Below are positions 1 to 7,449 of a stretch of 64,000 nucleotides of DNA, piece by piece. The notes under the pieces are model-generated. The model had not been told where the DNA came from. It did no database searches and saw nothing but the letters and a program-made list of their open reading frames with translations. The DNA is from an uncultured Clostridia bacterium. Lineage in GTDB: Bacteria; Bacillota; Clostridia; TANB77; CAG-508. The translations under genes were made by a program, and so were the position numbers. How positions within the stretch are numbered: position 1 is the first letter of the stretch; every line of letters starts with the position of its first letter. The stretch covers positions 1 through 64,000 of the forward strand of contig CAKPKE010000008.1 in assembly GCA_934167095.1 (NCBI GenBank). Reading direction: 5' to 3'.

Positions 1-28
1 CTATTATAATTTTATTTTTTGTACTCAT
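1..28 (-). CDS. N-terminal fragment of an unidentified gene leaving the window
   Basis: An ATG at 28-26 on the minus strand is preceded by an AAGAAAGGAAAG ribosome-binding region and opens a frame reading MSTKNKIII that runs off the left edge. A promoter (TTGTTA, 17-bp spacer, TATAAT) lies upstream at 89-61. Only nine codons are visible, so no function can be given. It is divergent from the DUF4143 ATPase and shares its control region. Confidence 0.5.
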
Positions 29-60
29 ATCTTTCCTTTCTTATGTTTTTATCTAATAAA

Positions 61-89
61 ATTATAGCTTATCTACACTAAATTAACAA
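61..89 (-). promoter_or_regulatory. Promoter of the leftmost minus-strand gene
   Basis: On the minus strand TTGTTA (89-84) and TATAAT (66-61) are separated by exactly 17 bp, about 30 bp upstream of the ATG at 28. Confidence 0.5.
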
Positions 90-112
90 TATAAAAATAG
101 AATAAAATGTCG

Positions 113-172
113 AAATATCACGGATTGTTTTTTTAAAATATCACGGGTTAGAATTGACAAATATCACGGATT
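113..172 (+). repeat. Three direct repeats (iterons), AAATATCACGGATT, 23-bp period
   Basis: The 14-mer AAATATCACGGATT occurs at 113-126 and 159-172, with the one-base variant AAATATCACGGGTT at 136-149. Start-to-start spacing is 23 bp both times, about two helical turns. The third copy begins in the -35 hexamer and fills the spacer of the ATPase promoter. This is the layout expected for a cooperative repressor operator. The binding protein is not known from the sequence. Confidence 0.75.
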
Positions 173-182
173 AATGTAAAAT
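154..182 (+). promoter_or_regulatory. Promoter of the DUF4143 ATPase gene
   Basis: TTGACA (154-159) and TAAAAT (177-182) are separated by 17 bp. The third iteron (159-172) lies between the hexamers, so a bound protein would block RNA polymerase. Confidence 0.7.
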
Positions 183-219
183 AAATATATAAATCTATAG
201 AATATTGAGGTAATTATTC

Positions 220-1500
220 ATGGAAATAAAAAATTATCGAAAAAGAATAGCTGATAAAAAAATCGAGCATTATTTAAAACTGTTTGGTGCAATTAGTATT
301 GAAGGGCCAAAATATTGCGGAAAAACTTGGGCTGGTAGATATCATTCTAATAGTGAAATTCTTTTACATAAAACTACAGGAGAAGCTTCAAATAATGTCG
401 AACTCGCAAAAATATCTCCAAGTATTATTTTAGAAGGAGAAAAACCTAGATTAATTGACGAATGGCAAGAAGCAACAAATTTATGGGATGAAATAAGAAT
501 TGATGTAGATAGAACAGGACTAAAAGGTCAATATATTTTAACAGGTTCATCTACTCCTAACAGACAAGGAATTGCACATAGTGGTGCAGGTAGATATGGT
601 AAAATACATTTAAGAACTATGAGTTTATATGAATCCGGAGATTCTACCGGCGAAATTTCTTTGGAAGATTTATGTAATAATAAATTTAAAGATATAGCTA
701 CAGGAGAAGTTGATTTAAGAAATTTAGCAAGATTAATAATTAGAGGTGGTTGGCCTGCCAATTTAGGATATTCCGCAAAGGATTCAAGTGAAGCTATTGA
801 AGAATATATAAATCTAATAATCGAAGACGATTTATATAGATTAGATGGTATCAATCGAGATAAGCATAAAGTAAAATTATTATTAAAATCATTAGCTAGA
901 AATGAAAGTACGACTGTATCAAATAGAACATTAAAGAAAGATATTAATGAAAAAGATAATGAAGATATTGACATAGACACTTTATCCTCTTATTTAAATG
1001 CATTAGACAAATTGTTTTTACTAGATAATGACGAACCATTTTCAATCAATATTCGTTCATCTGTAAGAGTAAAACAATCTGAAAAAAGACATTTTGCTGA
1101 TCCTTCTATGGCATGTGCATTATTAAACATAAAAGAAGAAAATAAGCTTATAAACGACTTAGAAACATTCGGATTTTTATTTGAAGCTATGGTAGAAAGA
1201 GATTTAAAAATATACGCAGACAGTTTTAATGCAAAATGTTATCATTATCAAGATTATCAAGATAAAGAAATTGATAGTATTATCGAACTTGAAAATGGTG
1301 ACTGGTGTGCTTTTGAAATAAAACTCGGTGCACATCAAATTGAAAAAGCAGCCAAAGATTTACTAAGTTTAAAAAAACAAATAGAACATGAACACGGAAA
1401 AGCTCCCTCTGTTCTTTGTGTAATTTGTGGATTATCAAATGCAGCATATAAACGATTAGACGGTGTATATGTAATACCGATTACAGCCTTAAAGCCATAA
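220..1500 (+). CDS. AAA-family ATPase with C-terminal DUF4143 domain
   Basis: The 426-residue protein has a P-loop (GPKYCGKT, residues 29-36), a Walker B-like segment with LIDEWQ near residue 79, and a long C-terminal DUF4143-type region. Near the C-terminus DKEIDSII followed about 15 residues on by FEIKLG resembles the D-(D/E)xK nuclease-like core typical of these proteins. The family is widespread in gut bacteria and its role is unresolved; toxin-antitoxin-like or mobile roles are only suggestions. The ATG follows TTGAGG by about 9 nt. The iteron-covered promoter implies tight, possibly autogenous, repression. It stands alone with no operon partner. Confidence 0.85.
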   Translation: MEIKNYRKRIADKKIEHYLKLFGAISIEGPKYCGKTWAGRYHSNSEILLHKTTGEASNNVELAKISPSIILEGEKPRLIDEWQEATNLWDEIRIDVDRTGLKGQYILTGSSTPNRQGIAHSGAGRYGKIHLRTMSLYESGDSTGEISLEDLCNNKFKDIATGEVDLRNLARLIIRGGWPANLGYSAKDSSEAIEEYINLIIEDDLYRLDGINRDKHKVKLLLKSLARNESTTVSNRTLKKDINEKDNEDIDIDTLSSYLNALDKLFLLDNDEPFSINIRSSVRVKQSEKRHFADPSMACALLNIKEENKLINDLETFGFLFEAMVERDLKIYADSFNAKCYHYQDYQDKEIDSIIELENGDWCAFEIKLGAHQIEKAAKDLLSLKKQIEHEHGKAPSVLCVICGLSNAAYKRLDGVYVIPITALKP

Positions 1501-1595
1501 AAATTCATAAGCACATATAGATACTAAGATTTATATTTTAGTATCTGTATTTTTCCAAAATTTATTAAAATTTTACAAATTTTTTCAAAAAGTAC

Positions 1596-1624
1596 TTGAT
1601 TATATAAAATTTTAATATTATAAT
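1596..1624 (+). promoter_or_regulatory. Promoter of the carbohydrate-binding protein gene
   Basis: TTGATT (1596-1601), 17-bp spacer, TATAAT (1619-1624), about 33 bp upstream of the ATG at 1658. Confidence 0.6.
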
Positions 1625-1657
1625 GTGATTGACAAAAGATAAATTAGGAGTAGTATT

Positions 1658-2125
1658 ATGGAATTAGTTAAAAATATATTTTTTAATACAGATAAACTTA
1701 TAGAAAATTCAAAAGTAAAAATCTCTTATACAGGAGAGCTTTTTAATCAAGCTTCTGAAGAGGTATTTCTTCATTATGGCTTTGGATTAAATTGGGATAA
1801 CACAGCTGAAGTAAAAATGGAAAAAACAGATTTAGGATATCAAGCTGAAATCGAATTATTAGAAAGTGATCGTCTAAATTTATGTTTTAGAAATGCACAA
1901 AATGTATGGGATAATAATAATTATCAAAACTATGTTTTTGAAATAGAAAAAGCACAAGATGTAGCTTTAGTTCCACAAGACGTAGTTTCTGCTATTGACG
2001 CTCCAAGAAGATTAAGAAAATCATATATTTGGAGTAAAAAATTCCGTCTAGCAATTTATAAAATAATTCATTATTTACCAAAATTAATATCAGGTAATTA
2101 TAAGAAAAAACTTTCAGAGAACTAA
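1658..2125 (+). CDS. Small protein with starch/carbohydrate-binding-like domain
   Basis: This is a 155-residue protein without signal peptide or membrane segment. Residues ~15-100 (HYGFGLNWDN, LCFRNAQNVWDNN, then a YVFEIE strand) resemble the compact beta domains of CBM25/CBM53 type found on starch synthases and glycogen enzymes. The last 40 residues are basic and amphipathic. No catalytic domain is attached. A cytoplasmic glycogen- or sugar-binding role is inference. The gene is monocistronic, with its own promoter and terminator, and an AGGAG site precedes the ATG. Confidence 0.5.
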   Translation: MELVKNIFFNTDKLIENSKVKISYTGELFNQASEEVFLHYGFGLNWDNTAEVKMEKTDLGYQAEIELLESDRLNLCFRNAQNVWDNNNYQNYVFEIEKAQDVALVPQDVVSAIDAPRRLRKSYIWSKKFRLAIYKIIHYLPKLISGNYKKKLSEN

Positions 2126-2128
2126 TCT

Positions 2129-2160
2129 AAAAAGAAGTAGCGTTAAACTACTTCTTTTTT
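2129..2160. terminator. Rho-independent terminator, usable in both directions
   Basis: AAAAAGAAGTAG (2129-2140) pairs with CTACTTCTTTTT after a 7-nt loop. The T run on one strand and A run on the other allow it to serve both the gene ending at 2125 and the minus-strand dehydrogenase ending at 2163. Confidence 0.8.
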
Positions 2161-2162
2161 AT

Positions 2163-2891
2163 TTATATAAACCATCCTCCATCTAGCTGTATAATTTGTC
2201 CTGTTATATATTCTTCTTCAATTAGCCATTTAGCACATTTAGCTACATCTTCTACTTTTCCTATTCTTTGCAAAGGAATCTCTTCTATTATTTCTTTCTT
2301 TTCATCTTCACTCAAGAACTTATTCATGTCTGTGTCTATTATTCCTGGAGCGATGCTATTTACTCTTATATTTGATGGGCCAACTTCTTTTGCCAATGAT
2401 TTTGTAAGCGCATCAATTCCTGCTTTCGTAACGGAATAAGCGCTTTCACAAGATGCTCCTTTTAATCCCCAAATTGATGAAATATTAATTATGCTTCCTT
2501 CTTTTCTATTTATCATATATGGTAAAGTTTCTTGGCACATATAAAATGCAGAATTCAAATTATTACTAATCATCAAATTCCAATCATCATCTGTTATATC
2601 TAAAAACATTTTTATTTGGTCTATGCCAGCATTATTTATTACAACATCAATTTTTCCATATTTTTCAAATGTATACTGCACTAGTTTTTTAACTTCTTCT
2701 CTTTTTGAAACATCTGCTTTATATATATCTATAAAAATATTATCATTAGCAAGAATTTGTTTTAGTTCTTCTGCCTCTTTTTCGGATTTATTATAATTTG
2801 CAATTACTAAAAATCCGTTTCTTGCCAAATATTCAGCAATTCCTCTTCCTATTCCACGAGAAGCACCAGTTACAATTACTACTTTATTCAT
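2163..2891 (-). CDS. Short-chain dehydrogenase, FabG-like 3-oxoacyl-ACP reductase
   Basis: The 242-residue classical SDR has the NAD(P)-binding TGASRGIG near residues 8-15, the NNAG motif near residue 86, the catalytic Ser in NISS and Tyr/Lys in YSVTK, and a C-terminal GQIIQLDGGW typical of FabG. The family reduces 3-ketoacyl-ACP, but many paralogues act on other ketones. No fatty-acid genes are adjacent, so the substrate is open and I give no gene symbol. Confidence 0.85.
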   Translation of the reverse strand: MNKVVIVTGASRGIGRGIAEYLARNGFLVIANYNKSEKEAEELKQILANDNIFIDIYKADVSKREEVKKLVQYTFEKYGKIDVVINNAGIDQIKMFLDITDDDWNLMISNNLNSAFYMCQETLPYMINRKEGSIINISSIWGLKGASCESAYSVTKAGIDALTKSLAKEVGPSNIRVNSIAPGIIDTDMNKFLSEDEKKEIIEEIPLQRIGKVEDVAKCAKWLIEEEYITGQIIQLDGGWFI

Positions 2892-2933
2892 CTATATAAA
2901 AGTTCCTTTCTGTAAACTCATGCATAAATTATA

Positions 2934-3338
2934 TCATAAATTTGTGGTATTGTACATGCTATACTTTTTTCTCTCTTTTCTTCCATGATTTCTATTAGCA
3001 CCTTTATATGTTTGAGTTAGTGAATGACAGTTAGGACATAATAATATTAAATTTTCTTCTTTATTATTCATATAATTTCCATCTATATGTTCTACCTCTA
3101 ATGGAATATTTTCAGTATATTTATTTCTTTCGCCCCAACCACACCTTGCACATTTATTATTATACTTATCAAATAAATATGCTTTTATATGCATTGATAT
3201 TTGGTACTTTCCTCTTAATCCAGAAATTTTTCCTTCTTTCCATTTTCTTATGTATTCTTTATATTCAAACTCTTTTTGACATTTATTACTACAAAATTTA
3301 TTTCTTGTTTTATTTCCACAATTAGTACAAAATTTCAT
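2934..3338 (-). CDS. HNH endonuclease with N-terminal zinc finger
   Basis: The 134-residue protein has a Cys4 zinc finger (C4, C7, C16, C20) and a C-terminal HNH module. In that module C63/C66 and C101/C104 form the structural zinc site, and E83-H84-x-D86 plus H105 give the nuclease core. A GGAGG site lies 8-12 nt before the ATG. The family includes phage, restriction-like and homing nucleases. It sits immediately downstream of, and on the same strand as, the intron-split tRNA-Thr, separated only by that operon's terminator. A homing link is possible but unproven, because the gene is outside the intron and a terminator intervenes. Confidence 0.85.
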   Translation of the reverse strand: MKFCTNCGNKTRNKFCSNKCQKEFEYKEYIRKWKEGKISGLRGKYQISMHIKAYLFDKYNNKCARCGWGERNKYTENIPLEVEHIDGNYMNNKEENLILLCPNCHSLTQTYKGANRNHGRKERKKYSMYNTTNL

Positions 3339-3353
3339 AATATATTCCTCCTT

Positions 3354-3387
3354 GTAAAAAAATAAACTAGGCGTTAATACCTAGTTT
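3354..3387 (-). terminator. Terminator of the tRNA-Lys/Glu/Thr operon
   Basis: On the minus strand AAACTAGG (3387-3380) pairs with CCTAGTTT (3371-3364) over an 8-nt loop, followed by ATTTTTTT. It lies directly after the CCA of tRNA-Thr. Confidence 0.8.
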
Positions 3388-3394
3388 GTTTTCT

Positions 3395-3702
3395 TGGAGC
3401 CACTTATCTGATTCGAACAGATGACCTACTGATTCATACTACTATAATTTTCATTACCATATAAATATGTTTGTAGTCTGGACTTTCTCTTTGCCATTGC
3501 TTACGCTTTAGGCACACCGTATAAAGTCTCTACACTCGAAAAATTGCTTTTTCTAGCTCGGGATTAACATTTAACAGCCTTCCCCGAATTAGCGGTGTCC
3601 ACTTTATATGTTTCCACATAAAGGTGCAAGATAGTTCAAAATAAAACTTTGTGTTTTATCTATCCCACAAGTCAGTTGCTCTACCAGCTGAGCTAAAGTG
3701 GC
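3395..3702 (-). tRNA. tRNA-Thr(UGU) interrupted by a group I intron
   Basis: The 5' exon (3702-3667, 36 nt) ends in the anticodon loop as CTTGT. The 3' exon (3434-3395) begins AATCAGT and ends with an encoded CCA. Joined, they give a 76-nt cloverleaf: acceptor GCCACTT/AAGTGGC, anticodon stem ACTGA/TCAGT, loop CTTGTAA with anticodon TGT, T-loop TTCGAAT and discriminator T. The intron falls between nucleotides 36 and 37, directly 3' of the anticodon. The exon sequence around the anticodon closely resembles ordinary clostridial tRNA-Thr(UGU). It is the last tRNA of a Lys-Glu-Thr operon. Confidence 0.93.
3435..3666 (-). ncRNA. Group I self-splicing intron (232 nt) in tRNA-Thr
   Basis: The intron follows a U and ends in G, as group I introns do. 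P1 is a continuous 10-bp helix: 3669-3660 with 3634-3625, placing the splice-site U3667 opposite G3627 (the diagnostic U-G wobble). P3 pairs ACACCG (3598-3593) with CGGTGT (3519-3514). P4/P5 use TCGGG (3587-3583) and CCCGA (3562-3558). P7 pairs GACTTT (3528-3523) with AAAGTC (3486-3481). P8 closes with GCC/GGC, and P9 with CTAC/GTAG near the 3' end. No open reading frame of useful length is inside, so it is a minimal intron. Confidence 0.92.
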
Positions 3703-3715
3703 ATTTGTATTATTA

Positions 3716-3790
3716 TGGTGACCCCGACGGGAATTGAACCCATGTCTCCGCCGTGAAAGGGCGATGTCTTAACCTCTTGACCACGGGGCC
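3716..3790 (-). tRNA. tRNA-Glu(UUC)
   Basis: The 75-nt cloverleaf has acceptor GGCCCCG/CGGGGTC, anticodon loop CTTTCAC (TTC) and an encoded CCA at 3718-3716. It is the middle tRNA of the Lys-Glu-Thr operon. Confidence 0.95.
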
Positions 3791-3840
3791 ATAAAATTGA
3801 CCTCTAGGATTTTAGATTAAACTAAAACCCTAGATGATTT

Positions 3841-3916
3841 TGGTGAGCCATCGCGGATTCGAACCGCGGACAACTTGATTAAAAGTCAAGTGCTCTACCA
3901 CCTGAGCTAATGACTC
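3841..3916 (-). tRNA. tRNA-Lys(UUU)
   Basis: The 76-nt cloverleaf has acceptor GAGTCAT/ATGGCTC, anticodon stem CTTGA/TCAAG, loop CTTTTAA (TTT) and an encoded CCA at 3843-3841. It is first in the tRNA operon. Confidence 0.95.
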
Positions 3917-3944
3917 ATTTGCTCTCAGGTCAAATGCATTTATT

Positions 3945-3973
3945 ATTTTAAACTATTTTAATTGTTTTGTCAA
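3945..3973 (-). promoter_or_regulatory. Promoter of the tRNA-Lys/Glu/Thr operon
   Basis: On the minus strand TTGACA (3973-3968), 17-bp spacer, TAAAAT (3950-3945), about 29 bp before tRNA-Lys. Confidence 0.75.
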
Positions 3974-4031
3974 CGGTTTTCTCAAAATTTTTTCAAAATT
4001 TTTCATTTTTTTTATTTTGACTATAAAAATC

Positions 4032-4217
4032 CTATTTATTTAGCTCTTCTACTAATTCATCTGCATCAATTCCATGTACCATACAAGCTTCTTCTAAAGT
4101 TTCTTCTTGTGAAGCTGGACAGCCTAAGCAATGCATTCCTGCTGCTAATAATATATCTACTTTTTCTGGTGCATTTTCAACTATATCACCTATTTTAGTA
4201 TCTTTATTAATTTCCAT
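4032..4217 (-). CDS. DUF1858 small redox-type protein
   Basis: This 61-residue protein matches the DUF1858 pattern: an N-terminal KDTKIGDIVE segment, a central GMHCLGCPAS with a CxxC pair (C30, C33) and a C-terminal helix. The family is linked to disulfide or hybrid-cluster redox chemistry, but its exact role is unknown. A GGAG site precedes the ATG. The gene is transcribed divergently from the T4SS block. Confidence 0.8.
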   Translation of the reverse strand: MEINKDTKIGDIVENAPEKVDILLAAGMHCLGCPASQEETLEEACMVHGIDADELVEELNK

Positions 4218-4297
4218 TATAAATCTCCTCTCTTTTATATTATTTCTTTAACTTTCGAAATTATTTAATAATTTTATCACATTTTTGCAAAAAAGTA

Positions 4298-4326
4298 TAG
4301 ACAAATGCGAAAAAATATAGTATTAT
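4298..4326 (+). promoter_or_regulatory. Promoter of T4SS block A
   Basis: TAGACA (4298-4303), 17-bp spacer, TATTAT (4321-4326), 32 bp upstream of the first small reading frame. Confidence 0.55.
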
Positions 4327-4357
4327 TCAAATATGGAAAAATTTGGAAGGTGATTTT

Positions 4358-4513
4358 TTGAAGATAAATCTATTCTTTTTATCTATATTAGTTAATTTTT
4401 TAGTTATACTTTACTACCTTTATTCATTTGCTGAAATATCATTATTTCATTCGAAGCAAGGTTCCAAGTTAAAAATTGCATCTGATTTAAAAAGAGGTGA
4501 TAAAATTAAATAA
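4358..4513 (+). CDS. 51-residue single-pass membrane protein opening T4SS block A
   Basis: A TTG at 4358 lies 7 nt after GGAAGG (4345-4350) and opens a 51-codon frame ending TAA at 4511-4513. The product has one strongly hydrophobic segment (residues ~4-26) and a basic C-terminal tail. Its 3' end overlaps the start of the coupling-protein gene, implying translational coupling. No known family was recognised. A role as a small T4SS membrane partner rests on position alone. Confidence 0.5.
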   Translation: MKINLFFLSILVNFLVILYYLYSFAEISLFHSKQGSKLKIASDLKRGDKIK

Positions 4514-6200
4514 GCATATATTTAAAATACTTGTATTTAGTTTATGTTTTTTTACTGTATTAATACTTTACTATTTATATTTTAGTGACATTTACCTATC
4601 AAATTCAATTAACTTTATAATTTTTAACAATTCAATTTTGTTTACCCCCACAACAACCGTATCATTAAACGACCTAAAATTGTTATCTATAGTTTTATTT
4701 ATTCTATCAGATATAATTACATCTAATATTATTTCAACCAAATTGACAAAATTGATTCCCACCAACTCAAAAACTAAAAAACAAAAATCTGATGCAACTA
4801 GTGATTCTTTAGAACTATATATTGGAAATTCAGAGGCAAATGACCTAATCAAAATTCCAGAAAGCGGACTTTATCAAAATTTTTTAATAACTGGTTCTAT
4901 CGGCTCTGGAAAAACAAGTAGTGCTATGTACCCATTTACGAAGCAATTAATAGAGTATTCAAATTCAGACATAACAAAAAAGCTAGGACTTCTTATTCTT
5001 GATGTAAAAGGTAACTACTATTTAAAAGTAAAAGAATTTGCCCAAAACTGTGGCAGACAAAACGATATTATTGTTATTGAGCCAAATGGACCATATACTT
5101 ATAATCCTTTGGACAAGCCTAATTTAAAGCCTAGTGTTATAGCTAACCAATTAAAAACAATACTGCTACTGTTTTCTCCTAATAATTCAGAAGCATACTG
5201 GCTTGATAAGGCTGAAACGGCTCTTTGCGAAGCCATAAAACTATGTAGAATGTATAACGACAACTATGTTACTTTTGTAGAAATTCACAAGCTTATTACA
5301 GACATAAACTATTATCATGAAAAAATAAAATTGCTCCACTCTAGATTTTTAGACAACAAGCTTTCAAAAGTTGAAATTTATGATTTATTATCGGCAATAA
5401 AGTTTTTTGAGCAAGAATTTTTTGCTTTAGATTTACGAACACTTAATATTTTAAAATCTGAAATTACTAGAATCACAAACTTTTTTGTTTCTGATTATGA
5501 AATTTCAAAAACTTTTTGTCCACCCAAGGAAAACTTAAGCTTTAAAGGGTTTTATGATGTTATTCAATCTGGCAAAATCGTAGTTTTAAATATGAATATT
5601 AGTAAATATAAAAATCTTTCAAAAATAATATCTGCTTATTTAAAGCTTGATTTTCAAACAGAGGTTATGTCTAGACTTGCTTCAGATTCCTATTCTGATA
5701 GGCCTGTTGCCTTTATTTCGGATGAGTATAGTGAATATGTTACATTAACTGATAGTAATTTTTTTTCTCAAAGCAGAGAAGCAAAATGTATAAATATTAT
5801 TTCAACGCAAAGCTACACATCACTGCTAAATGCACTTAATAACAAGTACTCAGTTGAAGTCATTATTCAAAATTTAGTAAATAAAATTTGGTTTCGTTCA
5901 GATGATATTTATACAATTGAGTCTGCTCAAAAGCAATTTGGTAAAAAAGATAGAACTCATATTTCCCATACATTTTCAGAAAACGCAAAACAAACTAATT
6001 ATAATTTTATTACGCATTCACTAAATTCAAAAGATTCAAACATATCTGAAAGTATAAACACTTCCACTCAGTTTGATTATATTTATGACAGTAATTTTTT
6101 CACAAAAACACTAAAGACATTTTCAAGTTTGTGCTTTTTAACAGATGGGAACAAAATCACCTACACAGGTTTAATTAATATGTTACCCTATTTCAAATAA
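4497..6200 (+). CDS. VirD4/TraG-type T4SS coupling ATPase (copy A)
   Basis: Two N-terminal membrane segments (about residues 8-28 and 50-75) precede a cytoplasmic ATPase with Walker A GSIGSGKT (~132-139), a LILDVKGNY strand and the Walker B region FISDEYSEY (~402). Coupling proteins of this type deliver substrates to a T4SS channel at the inner membrane. The start is uncertain. The GTG at 4497 sits inside the Shine-Dalgarno AGAGGTGAT (4493-4501); correct spacing would put initiation at TTA 4506 or ATA 4500, neither a normal start. It is followed by VirB2-, VirB6- and PrgI-like genes. Confidence 0.85.
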   Translation: MIKLNKHIFKILVFSLCFFTVLILYYLYFSDIYLSNSINFIIFNNSILFTPTTTVSLNDLKLLSIVLFILSDIITSNIISTKLTKLIPTNSKTKKQKSDATSDSLELYIGNSEANDLIKIPESGLYQNFLITGSIGSGKTSSAMYPFTKQLIEYSNSDITKKLGLLILDVKGNYYLKVKEFAQNCGRQNDIIVIEPNGPYTYNPLDKPNLKPSVIANQLKTILLLFSPNNSEAYWLDKAETALCEAIKLCRMYNDNYVTFVEIHKLITDINYYHEKIKLLHSRFLDNKLSKVEIYDLLSAIKFFEQEFFALDLRTLNILKSEITRITNFFVSDYEISKTFCPPKENLSFKGFYDVIQSGKIVVLNMNISKYKNLSKIISAYLKLDFQTEVMSRLASDSYSDRPVAFISDEYSEYVTLTDSNFFSQSREAKCINIISTQSYTSLLNALNNKYSVEVIIQNLVNKIWFRSDDIYTIESAQKQFGKKDRTHISHTFSENAKQTNYNFITHSLNSKDSNISESINTSTQFDYIYDSNFFTKTLKTFSSLCFLTDGNKITYTGLINMLPYFK

Positions 6201-6226
6201 TTCCATGCATTTTCAAAGGAGGTTCT

Positions 6227-6550
6227 ATGTTATATAAACATTTAAAAATTATTTTAATTATTGTACTTTTAGTTTTAATATTATTTCCAAGCTTTAGTTT
6301 TGCAAGTACTCCTAAACTTGTTTCAAAGCTAAATAGCGCCTTTTCTAATATAAAAGACTGGTTAATAAAGCTTGCAACGCCTGCGGCAGCTGTTGCTATA
6401 GGAACTGGCGTTTTCATACGAAAGTTTAGTTTTGGTGATGAAGAAAAAATTAGAACAGGCAAAAAAATCATTACTGGTTCTTTATTTTCATACGCTTTTA
6501 TACTAGCAATAGATTTAATTTTATCAGCAATAGAATCATTAATTAATTAG
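6227..6550 (+). CDS. VirB2/TrbC-like T4SS pilin
   Basis: The 107-residue protein has a signal-peptide-like hydrophobic N-terminus ending near FSFAS (residue ~27), a short loop, a second hydrophobic segment (~45-62) and a third (~88-105). This three-hydrophobic-block layout and the position between VirD4- and VirB6-like genes fit TrbC/VirB2-type pilins of Gram-positive T4SSs. AAAGGAGG lies 5-6 nt before the ATG. Family assignment is by architecture. Confidence 0.65.
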   Translation: MLYKHLKIILIIVLLVLILFPSFSFASTPKLVSKLNSAFSNIKDWLIKLATPAAAVAIGTGVFIRKFSFGDEEKIRTGKKIITGSLFSYAFILAIDLILSAIESLIN

Positions 6551-6565
6551 AATGGAAGTGATAAT

Positions 6566-7438
6566 ATAAATTCAGCTCAATTAAATTATTCAGAAATAAT
6601 AATAAATACATTAAATCAAATTTTCTCTAGTATATTTTCGTCTATAGACAACACGCTTTATTCATTACTAGATAACTTAGCTTTTATTGATGAAAATATA
6701 CTTTCAGACTCAATTTTTGCAAAATTACTTACATCTCAATATGGACTTATTTTTATTGCAAACTCTATTCTTATTGGTTTTGTACTGTATTATTGCATTA
6801 GATTAATGTTTGCCCAATATCTTGGAAATCAAGTAGAAAAACCTTATCAATTTATTATAAAATGTGTTATTTGTGCTATTTGTATTAACAGTTCATTGTT
6901 TTTATGTGAGCAAATTCTAAGTATAAACTCTCTTATTTCAGGCTCTATATTGGAACTTGGCTCCACAATTTTAGGAAAAAATATATCATTTAATAGTTTA
7001 ATTGAAAATTCAAATAGATTAATTTCCTCTGCGGATTCAATAGATATCTTGTCATTTACAGGAATTCTAAAAACTCTAATAAGTTTTGGCTTACTTAATT
7101 TATTATTTTCATATTCTATTAGATATATTTTGACTAAGGTTTTTATACTCCTTTGCCCTTTTGCAATTTTATCGCTCACAAATATAACATCTAGCTGGTT
7201 CTTTAAATCATGGCTTAGAAATTTTCTGTCTCTTTTACTAGGGCAATCATTAGTTGCAGTTATTTTACTAATTGTTTTTTCTTTCAATTTGTCAGATAAT
7301 TCTATATTACTACAAATTTCTTATATCAGTGCGATTTTTGTACTTGTAAAATCAAACAATTACATGAAAGAACTGTTTGGTGGAATTTCTACTGACTTTA
7401 ATATAAGTCTATCGAATTTTAAAAATTTATTACGCTAA
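6566..7438 (+). CDS. VirB6/TrbL-like polytopic T4SS protein, apparent AUA start
   Basis: The frame is open from just after the TAG of the pilin gene (6548-6550). The first ATG (6806) would discard 80 residues that look genuine: an NSAQLNYSEIIINT start, then two helices. GGAAGTGAT (6554-6562) is spaced 7 nt from an ATA at 6566, giving a 290-residue protein with about six membrane segments, as for TrbL/VirB6 channel proteins. From general knowledge, clostridial relatives begin MNSAEL.NYSEI, so ATA sits where Met is expected. PrgI follows 11 bp downstream. Confidence 0.75.
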   Translation: MNSAQLNYSEIIINTLNQIFSSIFSSIDNTLYSLLDNLAFIDENILSDSIFAKLLTSQYGLIFIANSILIGFVLYYCIRLMFAQYLGNQVEKPYQFIIKCVICAICINSSLFLCEQILSINSLISGSILELGSTILGKNISFNSLIENSNRLISSADSIDILSFTGILKTLISFGLLNLLFSYSIRYILTKVFILLCPFAILSLTNITSSWFFKSWLRNFLSLLLGQSLVAVILLIVFSFNLSDNSILLQISYISAIFVLVKSNNYMKELFGGISTDFNISLSNFKNLLR

Positions 7439-7449
7439 AGGAGCATTTT

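Noticed and set aside
3101..3325. Plus-strand reading frame opposite the HNH gene
   Set aside because: It is a Tyr/Phe/Ile-rich shadow of the minus-strand gene with no ribosome-binding site; many similar shadows occur and were omitted.
6806..7438. VirB6-like gene starting at the ATG 6806
   Set aside because: No Shine-Dalgarno is properly placed there, and 80 upstream in-frame residues with membrane helices fit the family.
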